Of a stretch of 64,000 nt of DNA, positions 22,157-33,428 are shown piece by piece. A program made the translations under genes and the position numbers. Position 1 is the first letter of the stretch. Each line of letters begins with the position of its first letter. The notes beneath the pieces were generated by a model. That model was not told where the DNA came from, ran no database searches, and was given only the letters and a program-made list of their open reading frames with translations. This DNA is from Ceratopteris richardii. Lineage: Eukaryota > Streptophyta > Polypodiopsida > Polypodiales > Pteridaceae. The DNA is taken from assembly GCA_020310875.1 (NCBI GenBank), contig CM035437.1:47055556-47119555 (forward strand), given 5' to 3'.

Positions 22157-23617
22157 TTCACAAGGTTCCTGCAACTCTGAAAATGCAGGCAAATGAGCAA
22201 CCATCCCTGTTCGTTGCATCTCCTTCAAAACTGCAAATCCGAGATGCCCAAATTGTTGGTGCCATAACCTGCTTACATCTTTATCTTCTGTAGCAGTTAA
22301 AGCACTTAACTCATACAAGTTATCCCGTCGTGTGCCTTTACCTACAACATTACCTGATGAATCCATGATTTCCGCACCACTCTTATTGAAGTGAACTTCG
22401 AGTCCACGATCTGTTATTGCAGAAACTGACAACAAATTTCTTTTGAGCGTAGGTACATAGAGAACATCGGATAACTTTTTCTCAACACCTGGAGAAGTGA
22501 TAAAAGAGATGGTTCTAGTTCCTTCAGCTGGACACTTGGAGTCGTTTCCCACCACTACATTGATGGATTCCCGCAGAGGCACTAGGGAACTATACCAATC
22601 CTTTTTACTAGTCATATGGCGAGAAGCTCCACTATCTAAAATCCATGGCTCATCAACACGAGCTTGAGCAGATGAACATACCTCTTCAATAGCTACCCAA
22701 AGTTCCAGCTCTGTGTTGTTTGCAGACTCTTTGTTCTTCCATGATGATTTTACAGTCCCATTCCGTTCATCAGCTTGCTTCTTTCTGCAATCCTTGATGG
22801 CATGGCCTTTCTTTTCACAATAGAAGCAACTTCCTGTGAACTTTTTCTTCTTTGGCTTCTTCTTTGATCCCTCTGAAGAGCCTTTACCTTTTGCATTTGC
22901 TGAGAATGCAGCATCAGTTGTACTTTGCCGATTCTTCAGCCGCATCTCTTCTTCTAAAAGCATGGCACAAAACTCTTCAAATGTAAGAGGAGTTGGCCTT
23001 ACCTGAGTGTTAAGGGCTATTACTAATCCATCATACTTTGCTGGAAGAACACGTACAGATCTTCGAGCTAGCTCTTCTGGTGTTATAACAACACCAACTG
23101 CAGCCAATTGATCTTGAAGATGCTTTATCCGTTTGATAAAATCTTCAACCTTTTCAGAATCAGAATGCTTTTCATTTGCCAACTGATTTTCTAAATTCTG
23201 TATCCTAGTGTGGTTCTTGGTCTCATATTGTCGAGCCAATATGCCCCAAGCCTCATGTGCTTTAGTAGTATGTTGAACTAAAGTAAGCACAGAATCACTT
23301 ACACTAGTGACAATCGCACATAATGCATCAGCATTCCGCCTCTTCCAAGCTCGTAGAAGATCTGGATCTGGCTGAATCATCAATCTTGAATTTGCTGGAT
23401 CTTCAACTGGTATAGGCTCTGGATCCAATCCCATCGGTCCCATGACAGTGTCAAGTAATTCATAGGAGTCCAAAATTGCAGAAATTTTGAACTTCCAGAG
23501 TGTATAGTTGGTTCCATCCAGCTTCCCTTCAGTGAATGCAGGTGGACGAATTCGAATAGGTGCAGCATTAACATTAGGTGAAGCACCAAGACTAGTGTTC
23601 GACGATGAAGCCATCAT
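22157..23617 (-). pseudogene. Copia2 gag and protease, with start of integrase (intact up to the DNA transposon)
   Basis: The open frame starts at 23,617 and is about 487 codons long before the insertion. Gag has KLDGTNYTLWKFKIS (about res. 32-46) and HEAWGILARQY. The CCHC knuckle is at C264, C267, H272 and C277. The retropepsin motif DSG is at residues 328-330 (WILDSGASRHMTS). The GAG-pre-integrase follows with RLWHQQFGHLGF. The frame ends within the integrase zinc-binding segment (EPCE) at the transposon boundary. Gag binds and packages the RNA, and the protease matures the polyprotein. No lesion is seen apart from the insertion. Confidence 0.93.
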
Positions 23618-23700
23618 GTAATCACTCGAATAATCTACTGATATTCTAGTCTGCTAGTAGGCTAAAATAATGATACTTCTCAAGCTATTCGAACCTTACA

Positions 23701-23712
23701 GCTCTGATACCA
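23701..23712 (-). promoter_or_regulatory. Copia2 primer binding site
   Basis: Minus-strand TGGTATCAGAGC directly abuts the 5' LTR, a 12-nt match to the initiator Met-tRNA 3' end complement. Confidence 0.92.
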
Positions 23713-23942
23713 TGTAAGACAATAGTTACGCAATATAACACAGGAGCAATAGCAGAGAAGATAACAGATATATGAGAATCTCAACAATTTTCTACTAGCA
23801 GCAAGTACAAAGATGATGGCGTTGTCCACCCGTGCGCTCTCAAGGTAGAGCTTAAATGGTGATCTAGACAACTCTAGATAGGGAGATACAAGGTAGAGGT
23901 ATGCTGGCTCAACTCAATGTCTTAGGTAGTGCAGAAGTCATG

Positions 23943-23950
23943 TATATATA
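23943..23950 (-). promoter_or_regulatory. Copia2 candidate TATA box
   Basis: Minus-strand CCTATATATACATGAC is the best TATA match in the LTR. It places U3 (with the GC block) upstream and R/U5 downstream. Confidence 0.6.
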
Positions 23951-24115
23951 GGATCATGGGTGGCCTGCCATGGACGGCTATACATGGGCGGTAGAGCGTG
24001 GGCGGCCACCGCCCGCGTAATTGCCATACACGGCTTAGACTGGTTGAACCGACCTAACAAATATAAATGATTTCTGACTCCGACAGGGAATATTCCATGG
24101 AATATTCCCTTTACC

Positions 24116-24258
24116 GTCGCGCCGGGGGCGCTGCCCCCGGACCCCCACCAGGGGGCCCGCTGGCCCCCTGGGACCCCCCAGCCAGGGGGCCCGCTGGCCC
24201 CCTTGGACCCCCCAGCCGGGGCTGCTCACCGCTGCCCCGGACCCCACAATTGGGGACC
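24116..24258. repeat. GC-rich palindrome-rich block in the Copia2 LTR (copy 2)
   Basis: Identical counterpart of 18,256-18,398, located in U3 of the 5' LTR. Confidence 0.9.
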
Positions 24259-24430
24259 CTGGTAACTCCCTTTCCTTATAATATCTTACATGGTCCAATA
24301 TGACCTTCATCCAACATTCAAGTTGGGATTCCCATCAATTGGGTAATGCACGCTTGGCTTCTCCTCATAAAGGGGGCCTTACAAAATGTGCATACAATCA
24401 TGAGGGGTAGACATTGATCATACTCTAACA

Positions 24431-24545
24431 TCCATGCCCTCATGCTTCTTCTCCTGCTAGATCAAACACAACCACATTAAAACCTTCTGGACATTTAAAA
24501 CATTAAAAATCCATTTAACCTTCCATGATTCCATTATATACAACA
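24431..24545 (-). repeat. TR-GAG LTR copy B, second part
   Basis: Starts with the TSD TCCAT and continues the LTR to its end, TATATACAACA, matching LTR A (15,552-15,666) closely. Confidence 0.92.
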
Positions 24546-24735
24546 AGTCTACTCTCCCGGACTTGAATTAATTAAAAGAAAAGTACAAGAGAAGGGGACT
24601 AGCACGCACGGGATCCCCCCAATCCCACAGAGTGGGGGTAGCTTTTGCATAGTTTAGATGGCATTACACCGAAGGAAAATCACCCTCATGCGAGGCCCAC
24701 TTGGGTTTAAGCTTGTTGTTGAACAAAGGGAGCAT
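24546..24735. repeat. Dispersed repeat D, copy 1
   Basis: Begins TCTACTCTCCCGGACTT and shares a colinear series of blocks with 29,738-29,925. These include the AATTAA-AGAA tract, GGGATCCCCCCAATC and CCCACTTGGGTTTAAGCTTG. By eye roughly two thirds of positions agree. The class is unknown. Confidence 0.6.
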
Positions 24736-25369
24736 GAGATGAAGCTAGAAGGGGGGGAGTTCCTCACTTATGGTTCTTGTTCTCACTTATGGAGCCAGTC
24801 ATAAAGATGGCAAAGGCTCATGAATATCTTCCCATAAATCTCTTTTGATCTTTCCCTTCTAATACTACTTGAAGCTTTTGTGAAAAATAAAATATAATGT
24901 GGGTATTTTTTATTATTAAAAATATACAAAAAACTAAAAATGGGGAACGTGCCCATCGCTTCAAAATGGAAAATGAGATAACAAGTTCTTCTTCAAAATC
25001 GAAAAAGAGATAATAAGGCAAATAATTTTCATTTTTTATTTTTTGCTTTCACATTGGCTACATGCCTAGATGGATAACTTGTCACATGAGGACTCACTTC
25101 ACTGTCATAAGAATGAGGTGCTATGAGGCAGCGGCTAAGATTCGATTCCCATCTGTGGCAGGACACCTTGTGGGCCTAAGGTTAGTGTAACCACGGTATA
25201 TCCAGTTGAAACAAGTTTCCTTTAGGAAGTCATCTTTTGTGTTATCTTCGGGCAATCTAACCCCTGCTTTGTGCGATACAAGAAGTCCCACAGGTACTAT
25301 GTTCGTTCACTTGTATAGTTGCAATTTCAAAATTAAAGCTCGAGAAAATAGACTTCAACTGAACCTCCA

Positions 25370-25373
<4 letters not shown>

Positions 25374-25425
<52 letters not shown>
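25374..25425. repeat. (TA)n microsatellite
   Basis: Uninterrupted TA repeats for about 52 bp. Confidence 0.97.
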
Positions 25426-25427
<2 letters not shown>

Positions 25428-26716
25428 TTATAGAAAATAAATTGATAACATTCGAAACACAAAAAAAAAGTTTGACCCCGTGATGTGAAGTAATTCTACT
25501 TTCTTAGAGAAGCACATTAATTGTTTTTTTGGGTTTATTTAATTGGGCCTGTTTGTTTTCCTCTCTCGTCTAAATGCGTCCTACTCTTATCTAAAGTTGA
25601 TGAGGCTACGAAAGAAATGCACAAACCCGAAAAATAAAAATAAGAAAATTATCTACATGGCATGGTGGAGTTCGCGGATAACCTAAACCAATTAGAGTAA
25701 ACTTTTGTAAAAGCAAAATCGTGCTCACACAAGCGCGCTTTGTTGTAAAATAAATAAAAATGAAAAAAAAAAATCGTGTTCACACATACAAAAAGAAAAG
25801 AACAAGTTGATGCCAAAATGGTGACTAGAACATATTGTGTCCTTGCTATCGCCACCTAACTAGTTTTGGTTTCTCATGTGTAGATGTCCGTGGGACCTTT
25901 GGCGTTGACAACTTTTATACAAGAGTAGAGAAAAACAACAAAAGAATGCACATCTGGCTTATATGCATGTTTTGTGTGTTGGGAAGAGAGGGGGCATGTC
26001 TACCCCAAAGGGGTTTCTTGGTGGCATTGACAATTTCTTCACTTGCAAGTTGTAAATAGCTCTCTCTCTCTCTCATTCATATCTAAAGAAATATACACAG
26101 AAAATGAACTTCGATCATAATTATATGCACACATACAAACAAGCAATCCAGCCCATCCATATCTATAAGAACGTGTGGTGATGCAAAAGATGTGTACATG
26201 CATGTCCACATGCATGTACACATATGTTCTTGTTCTCTCACATGCACACACGTCGTTCTCTCACTCTCACCCTCTTTCTCTCTCTATGTCACTCTCTAGT
26301 AAGTTGGATGGGACAAAACACTCATAAGTGTTGGATCCTATAGCCAAGGGACCTTATCTCCTAGAAGCACAAGCTCTACACAAAATGTACATGCTCACAG
26401 TAAGGAGGACATATCTATTGAATCTCACATAGTTTAGGTGAACACCTTATCTACATGGTGGCTGGAATCACGTGTAGTTGACCTAATAACTCGTCCTGAG
26501 GAACATGTGTTATTCCTTCAAAAGAGCATGTATCTTATTTTCCATGTGTGCATTCATGTGTCATATATAATACATCACACAAGGTAGTTTTTTTTTAACT
26601 CTTTCTTCCTAACACAAGGCAACTCAAGAATTCTAAAATATATAGAGTAAGATAAATAAAACACTTCTAGGCTTACCATTGCAAAACCTAATCAGATAAT
26701 AACCTCATGTTGGAAC

Positions 26717-26857
26717 TTTTTTCCCTTGAAAATAATTTGTTAATTATAGACATGTAAATGATTCTCCCTTGATCTTCATGACCCACTTTTTTCCCTTGAA
26801 AATATTTTGTTATTTATAGACATGTAAATGATTCTCCCTTGATCTTCATGACCCATC
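26717..26857. repeat. 71-bp tandem duplication
   Basis: Two adjacent copies of a segment starting TTTTTTCCCTTGAAAATA and ending CTTCATGACCCA (about 26,717-26,787 and 26,788-26,857), with few differences. Confidence 0.85.
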
Positions 26858-27329
26858 TGTACTAAGGACATCTTTTATGTTTTTCATGACTATTCAGCAT
26901 CTCATTCTTGGATATTTGGAATTGATTCATTATCTATATGCCCTCATTAGGAAAAGTTTGGTATCTTGAAGGGCCGCTTATTTTGCCATAATAGTGATTA
27001 ACTCTAATCATTCTTTGACTTTGGCCTTAAGTGTGGTAAAAGAATAATATTTCAATTTTAGATTTTAAAATGAAGAAGCACCATTGTGCCTCTTTTAAAC
27101 CCTCTCTCCCATTTAATGTTTTGTATTTAAAGGTGAATTCAACTCAAGTTTTCAGATATTCTGGCAGATCTGGTCAAAGAATATCCATTCTCTCTGTAAA
27201 ATGGATTTTTCTTTTTTCATCTCATTTGATGCTAGAAGCTTGTAAATATTCTTTTTTTCTTAAAAGCTTTGAATCATTTCGTGAAGCTCTCAAATTGTCA
27301 AGACTATGATTCTGTGGCAAGGTGTACTT

Positions 27330-28775
27330 TTTGGCTTCAAAATGGCTTCACTTTGTGGTGCCGAAATCACGATTTGAGCTCGTTTCAACCTCCGAACACA
27401 CTATCACAATGCTTGTGCAGACAATTTCATCTTTTTGTGCCAAAGATATATACATGTTTCAGTTTGCCAGTATAAGCATCTTGAAGTCTACTATTTATTA
27501 AGCAGAACTCAAGAGGGTAGTTCCATTCAACTTTTTGAGATAGAGTCATTTTTTTGCATCATCATATGTTGGTTGTTGAGGATAAGTTATATGGTACCAT
27601 ATGGGCTTGTATGATGCTTCATGTATTGGTTGCAAAAGGACTGTGGAATATTGTGTAGGGTGTTGAAAAACATCTTATTACACATGCAAACACAACTATT
27701 GAAGGTGATGCAAATGGCATTGAAGATGGTGATATTCTTCAAGTTCCTATTCATGCTGCGGTTCCTACTACACCTATCGTAGAGCAACTTCTTTGGGATG
27801 GCAAAGATGCTTAGGCACGTGCATTGATAGCCTTGTCTATCAAGCATGCCATTATTCCCCACATTTGCTCTTGCAAAACAACAAAGGATGCTTGGGATAC
27901 ACTTACCACTTTATACCAGGCAAGGAATGAGGCTCATGTTGTTTATCTCTGAAAACAATTGGAGAGTGAGCACATGAATGAAGGAGATTCCATGGACAGT
28001 TTTTTGACAAGATCAAAGATTTGAAAGAGCAGTTGATTTCTGCTGATGAAGTCTTACCTGACAGTTCACTTGTGCAAACTGTCTTGAATGGTCTTCTGGA
28101 TTCATATCAAAGTTTTGCTTCTACTCTTTGATTAATGATGAAAGTCAATCTAAATGCCTTAACATTTGAGGAGTTAATCTCTATGCTGTTGCAGGAAGAT
28201 CAATCTAGGGACAATAGGTCCATTATGCAAGTCGCATATCAAGCTTTCCTGGCTAGTCAGAAGGGCAAAGGTAAATGGCGCTCATCAGTTAGTAAGAAAA
28301 AATATGCTACTTTTGCAATCAAAGAATGATGATAGAAGCAAGAGGAAAACAGAAAAGCAAAAATTGTTTTGCAAATATTGTAAAGGAAATTATCATGTCA
28401 TAAAGAGTTATCCAAAACTGGTTGCAAAAGAGGCAAAGAAAAAGGAGGTTAAAATGGTTGTTGCAGAAGCCTCTACACCCAAAATAGAGTCCACTAATCT
28501 TGTGTAGAATGAAGAATGGGCACTTACTACAATTTCCACTTATGACCCATCTTCTCATGAACAATGTATGTTTGCAGTAGATCCAAATATTTGGTACTTC
28601 GATAGTGGGGAAACCAAACATATTACCTCCCAACATAGTTTCTTCATTTTATAGGGAATATTGTCACATGCACCAACAAATCCTCTTATCCTATCATGGG
28701 AGTTGGTAAGATCATTCTCTCTATTGCTGATGGTAGTTCTTTTACATTTTTGAATGCTTTATTATGCTAGGGATC
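27330..28775 (+). pseudogene. Copia1-family fragment: leader, gag and start of protease
   Basis: Plus-strand sequence colinear with the complement of Copia1 from about 13,370 to 11,860. It begins in the 5' leader (GTGGTGCCGAAATC-ACGAT). It continues through gag (LVAKGLWNIV, KDAWDTLTTLYQARNEAH, SEHMNEGDSMD), the knuckle and WYFDSGETKHITSQ of the protease. It stops near PRIKK, at a (TA)-rich junction. The knuckle's last Cys is Tyr (CKYCKGNYHVIKSY). There is no LTR on either side and many stops, so it is a truncated dead copy. Confidence 0.85.
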
Positions 28776-28785
28776 AAGAATATAT

Positions 28786-29245
28786 ATATCTCTAAGCCAA
28801 CCGGTGGAAATATAAGGGAAACATGTCAAGTGTCCCCTCTATATGGATATTAATCCAACACCTCCTAACCTTGAAAGTCACATGAAATCACATCGCTTTC
28901 AAATGGATTTGAAAAGGATTCCTCACAAGCTTGTATGTACAAGCTCAAAGGCTTGAGAGGCCTCCCTAATGTTTAAACCCTTAGAAAATATCAATCCTAA
29001 GGGTAAAAACCATTCAATTTAGAGTAAATAAATGTAAATAACCTAAGGGTTCCAACCGTAGTCTTCAAGAAACTTTCCCACGTGCTTCTCAAGAAACCCC
29101 AAGGTTCTCCAGGTGACTTTGGACCCTCAAAACCTTTGTCTTTTACTGCTTGGATCTACAGTTCTACAATAGTTTTCCCTCTTTTAACATTTTTGTCCTC
29201 AACATGTGTAGATATAGTATGGGGACTATTCCCCCACGCCCTAGT
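28786..29245 (+). repeat. Dispersed repeat R, copy 1
   Basis: About 460 bp, direct repeat of 31,634-32,105. Shared blocks include AAGTGTCCCCTC-ATAT, GAAGTCACATGAAATCACAT, TTTGGACCCTCAAAACCTTT and CCCTCTTTTAACATTTTTGT. Identity by eye is about 80%. The class is unknown, with no coding potential. Confidence 0.85.
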
Positions 29246-31633
29246 CTTGTTGATCATGGTCTTCATCTCTCTAATTCGCCTCTTTATTGGAACGGGATTC
29301 TATCCAAGATAAGACCGGAAAAAGACGAGAATCCATGTGTGGGCTAATCTATACCCAAAACATTCTAAAGACCATTTATCTTTTCATGTAAGTGATTGGT
29401 TTAATGTGCCCCGAAAAAATCTTTGGAGAAATCATCTATGTCATTGACGACATTAGATGTATTTGGGTGGTATCTACTTAAGGCATCTCATTGCTTGTTT
29501 TGGAACCATCTTTTAAATATCGATACTTAGAGTTGAGCATTAAGTATGCTAGGTTCACTTGCATATTGATGACATTGGAATTATGTTTGAATACAATTTC
29601 TTGCTTTGAAAAGATCTTCAAGTCATCAAAGGTCCTAGATAGATTCACGTACTAACTCTTTTATATACTATGTTGTGAAGATTAGACCCGAAGAACTTTT
29701 CTAAGTTATGAAAAGAAGCTCGGCGAAGGCCTACTCTCCAGACTTTAATTAAAGAAGAAAAGGAAGTTACAAGTGAATGGGATTAGTGCCCATGGGACCC
29801 CCCCGAATCTCGAAAGGCAAGGGTAGACCATGCTGGCCTATAGGGTGTTACAAAGGAGGTTAACAATCCTCCCGTCCCCTTCATGCAGGACCCACTTGGA
29901 TTTGAGCTTGTTATTCTCGATGAGAATTCCATCCTTATTTTATTCAAATTCTAAGAGTAAAGTTTACATTAAGTATTCTAATACCTTAGTATCATCTTGA
30001 AAAGAAATCACCTAGTTTTTAACCAAATCTAGATAGCTGGATTTTACAAGTACCTTAGCTTAGCTTCGTTCTAGGCATCTTGCTTCTATTTAGGGGTGAA
30101 CTATATATTGAAGGCCATGTTCACTTTACCATTCCCATCACGTACTCAAATAAGAAATGAATGTAAATGCATGTATGCAGATGCATACCATCAATGGTTC
30201 TATTGATCCCTAACTTCATGCTCCTATGCTCTTCTTTGTGCACAAACATATGCTTCCTTTACATGCATCATCATGCCAATCCACATAATCTTGTTCATCC
30301 AAAACTATTTCTTATCAAAAGAAAGCTGTGGAGTTAACCATTTGCATTGAAATTATCCTTTTGGTAAAGCCAAAATGCACATACATCCATTTTTAGTGCC
30401 TAGATGCATGCAAGTGCTTGAGATGCATGCCTATGCGTTTGCCTTTTCTTAACTTCAAATACCTTATCTTTCCATGTGCACTTAGAGTATACCTATAATT
30501 GAAGTATTACTATATGATTCAATTATGAATATACATGCAAAAATAATGAAAGATGAGATAAAAATATTTGGAAGTCAAACACCTTAACAAAATACTTAGC
30601 TTTATACAAAGCTACGTCCATCCTTTGTCCTAGGGTAGGAGCCATCCACCATCTTCATGTTAACCTCCCTACTTCACAGTGCTCCATGTTGATGCTTTAT
30701 GAAGAGAGACCTCTTCCTCTTGTTACCATCATCTTCTAGTTTCTTTGTCTCTCATCGTGGCATGACTCAAAAATTGGTAGGCATCATTATAACTCTTGCT
30801 CTCACAATAATTTAGTGGTGAATAAGTCAAATGGAAGATAATCTAATTTCAATAGATGGATTATGCTAATATGATGGTTAGAAAATATGTAAACAATTTT
30901 TTTGGAGTTTTTGTACATCTTTTTATATGCGTTCTTTCTATCTGACATAGTCGCATACTAAAATATGTATAAATCTTGTAGTTTAACCATATAACTATGG
31001 TAGAATTTGGAATTAAAAATAAAATATCTTTTCGGAATCAATGCATGTATTGAATTTTTTGTCTTGATTAAGTCTAATCATGTTGTTATCAATCTTGTAT
31101 ATAAAAAGATTAATATTCTATTTAAACGTTGAACTTCTTTTAAATATTTGGAATATCATTAAAAAAGGGCATTGTGCTCTTCTTTTCTATGTAACAAAAA
31201 TCTTCTGTAACCTATAGGTTTACCAATCCTCGTTGAAACCATTCTTAGTGTCAATGAGGACCCTCATCATTAAAACAATTAGAAATGTTAGGGGGATAAA
31301 TTTTCTGCTTTGCTTGTGACAATATGGATGATTTCAAGTTAGGACATAGAATTGAAGATTTTATGATAACAGAAAGGAAGTATGAACACTTCATGCTTCA
31401 CAACACTTGATACTTCTTGTGAGCATTTGAGATGAAATTCTTCGTGCGAATTTTTATTTCTGATAGTATCATGTTTGAAATCAATGACGTTCTTACGTAT
31501 CTTCTGTAATGTAATTTGTTATTTCATAAATCATTAATTCTTTGCGTTATAAATTTGCCAGAGTAGTCATGTCTTGTCCTCCATGTGTTGATGTTGTTTT
31601 CATATGACCATTGATCTCTCTCTCTATATATAT
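29246..31633. other. Noncoding interval between the two R repeats
   Basis: AT-rich, with repeat D copy 2 inside it. No gene recognised. It lacks a PBS, PPT or any pol fragment, so the R repeats are not shown to be LTRs of one element. Confidence 0.5.
29738..29925. repeat. Dispersed repeat D, copy 2
   Basis: Begins CCTACTCTCCAGACTTTAATT, with GGGACCCCCCCGAATC and GACCCACTTGGATTTGAGC in the same order as copy 1 at 24,546-24,735. Confidence 0.6.
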
Positions 31634-32105
31634 ATAATCCAATTGGGGGAATATAAGGAGAACTTTCTAAGTGTCCCCTCCATATAGATTCTAATCCAAG
31701 GTCTTCTAACCTTGGAAGTCACATGAAATCACATGGCTCTCAAATGGATAAAAAAAGGATTCCTCGCAATGTTGTATGTACAATTCCAAAGGCTTGAGAT
31801 TGAGAGGCCTCCGTAATGTTTGAATACCATACCCTTAGGAAATATCAATCCTTATGGTCAAGACCATTCAATTGAGAGTAAACAAATCTAAATAGCTCAA
31901 GGGTTTAAATCATAGCTTTCGAGAAACTTTCCCAAGGGTTCCTGGATAAACTCCAAAGTTGAACACGTGACTTTGGACCCTCAAAACCTTTGTCTTTGCC
32001 ACTTGGACCGAGAATTATACAACATTATTCCCTCTTTTAACATTTTTGTCATTAAGGATGTGTGTAGATGTAGCATGTGGACTATTCTCCTATGCCCCAT
32101 TGTTG
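31634..32105 (+). repeat. Dispersed repeat R, copy 2 (ends about 120 bp before the synaptotagmin chimera)
   Basis: Direct copy of 28,786-29,245 including the 3' part (TGTGTAGATGTAGCATGTGGACTATT). It starts in a (TA)-rich tract, as copy 1 does. Confidence 0.85.
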
Positions 32106-32223
32106 GCATCATAGGGGAAGACGCCAAGTACGAGCATGAGTGTTAACCATATAAGTGGTTGTTTTTTTTTTTTCTTTTTTTGCACTAACAAGCTTCCTTT
32201 TGCATAGTGTGTGATGGATTCAG

Positions 32224-33428
32224 GTGTTTGTCGACGGGGTTTTATCGATCATTGATATTGTTTTCGGTCTTGTCTGCAGCTATTTCATCTTTATTTATTG
32301 GCAGTCGACTGAAGTGAAGGAACCTATAATCAAACCATTGGGAGAGCTGGACTCTGAGAGTATTCAGAAGCTTTTACCGGAAATACCACTTTGGGTGAAA
32401 AATCCTGATTATGACAGGGTTGATTGGTTGAATAGGTTTGTTGGAGAGCTATGGCCTTATCTTAATAAGGCGATTTGCAAAATAATTAAAGAGACAACAA
32501 AGCCGATGTTTGATGAATATAGCGCAAAGTACAAAATTGATTCAGTAGAGTTCGAATGTTTGACTTTCGGCAATTTACCACCAACTCTTCATGGAATCAA
32601 AGCATATGACACACAGGAGTCTGAAATCATTCTTGAGCCTGTTCTCAAGTGGGCTGGAAACCCCAATATTCTTGTCCGTGTAAAAGCATACGGAATTCAA
32701 GCAACTGTTCAGTTGGTAGACTTACAAGTGTCTGCTATTGCTCGAGTCACATTAAAGCCGTTGGTTCCAATATTTCCATGCTTTTCCAAGATCGTTGTTT
32801 CATTGATGGAGAAGCCACACGTTGATTTTGGCTTGAAGCTGGTGGAGGGTGATCTTATGGCAATTCCAGGTCTTTATGGTTTTGTACAGGATATTATTAA
32901 GGATCAGGTTGCAAATCTTTATTTATGGCCCAAATATCTTGAAGTACCAATTCTAGATGATTCAAGGATGGCCATCAAGAAACCTGTGGGGATGCTTAAA
33001 GTGACAATAGTCAACTGCAAAAATTTGAGAAAAGCAGACTTAATGGGAAAATCTGATCCATATGTCAAAATGTCTTTGGGTGAGGGCACACTGTCAAAGA
33101 AGACACAGAAGAAGATGAGTACTTTGAATCTAGAGTGGAATGAGACACATTCATTATTAGTCCAGGATCCTAGCTCCCAAGCTTTGGAATTACAAGTCTA
33201 TGATTGGGAAAAGGTTCCCTCCCATGACTTGTTGGGTGTACAAATGATTCAGCTGAGTAGTCTCACTCCAGATGACTGGCAAATCCATACTTTGAATCTC
33301 AGAAAGAATGTGGATGACAATGACCCTTCAAATCAAAAACCGCAGGGCAAATCACTCTTAATACACTCTACACACCATTTAAAGACGAAGAGGTCATTCC
33401 TGAAGAGGAGGAAAATGAGGCACCACCT
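32224..33428 (+). pseudogene. Processed synaptotagmin (plant SYT1-type) copy, truncated at both ends
   Basis: An open frame of 405 codons with no introns and no proper ATG at its start (the first codon used is GTG; a stop lies 12 bases upstream). Residues 8-25 form a membrane anchor. Residues 45-245 are an SMP domain (KLLPEIPLWVKNPDYDRVDW, KWAGNPNILV, SLMEKPHVDFGLKL). Residues 255-365 are a C2A domain with Asp at 272, 278, 327 and 335. The family tethers ER to plasma membrane and shuttles lipid. The second C2 domain is missing. A frameshift at about 33,350 moves the linker ([20 protein letters not shown]) into the frame used by the following actin sequence. Plant SYT1 genes have many introns, so this is a retrocopy. 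A 5' exon behind the AG at 32,222-32,223 is possible but unlikely to rescue it. Confidence 0.88.

Larger units (their letters stand above)
17853..24430 (-). mobile_element. Copia2: young, nearly intact Ty1/copia element nested in TR-GAG LTR B
   Basis: Two 718-bp LTRs (17,853-18,570 and 23,713-24,430) begin TGTAAGAC and end TCTAACA. They differ at about two positions by eye (TATAGGAG/TATATGAG and TTAAGTGG/TTAAATGG). The TSD TCCAT lies at 17,848-17,852 and 24,431-24,435. PBS, PPT, gag, protease, integrase, RT and RNase H are all present with catalytic residues. The only coding break is the 947-bp DNA transposon at 21,210-22,156. It would have encoded one gag-pol polyprotein of about 1,350 residues. 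The tiny LTR divergence means recent insertion. Confidence 0.96.
23713..24430 (-). repeat. Copia2 5' LTR
   Basis: 718 bp, almost identical to 17,853-18,570. For the minus-strand element this copy carries the working promoter. Confidence 0.95.
24736..27329. other. Noncoding interval with simple repeats
   Basis: No coding segment recognised. It holds a possible SINE-like segment near 25,100-25,200 (B-box-like GATTCGATTCCC), the (TA)n tract at 25,374-25,425, a (CT)n tract near 26,055-26,075 and a tandem duplication at 26,717-26,857. Confidence 0.55.

Noticed and set aside
28786-32105. R repeats as the two LTRs of one element
   Set aside because: No TG...CA ends, PBS, PPT, TSD or coding sequence between them could be seen.
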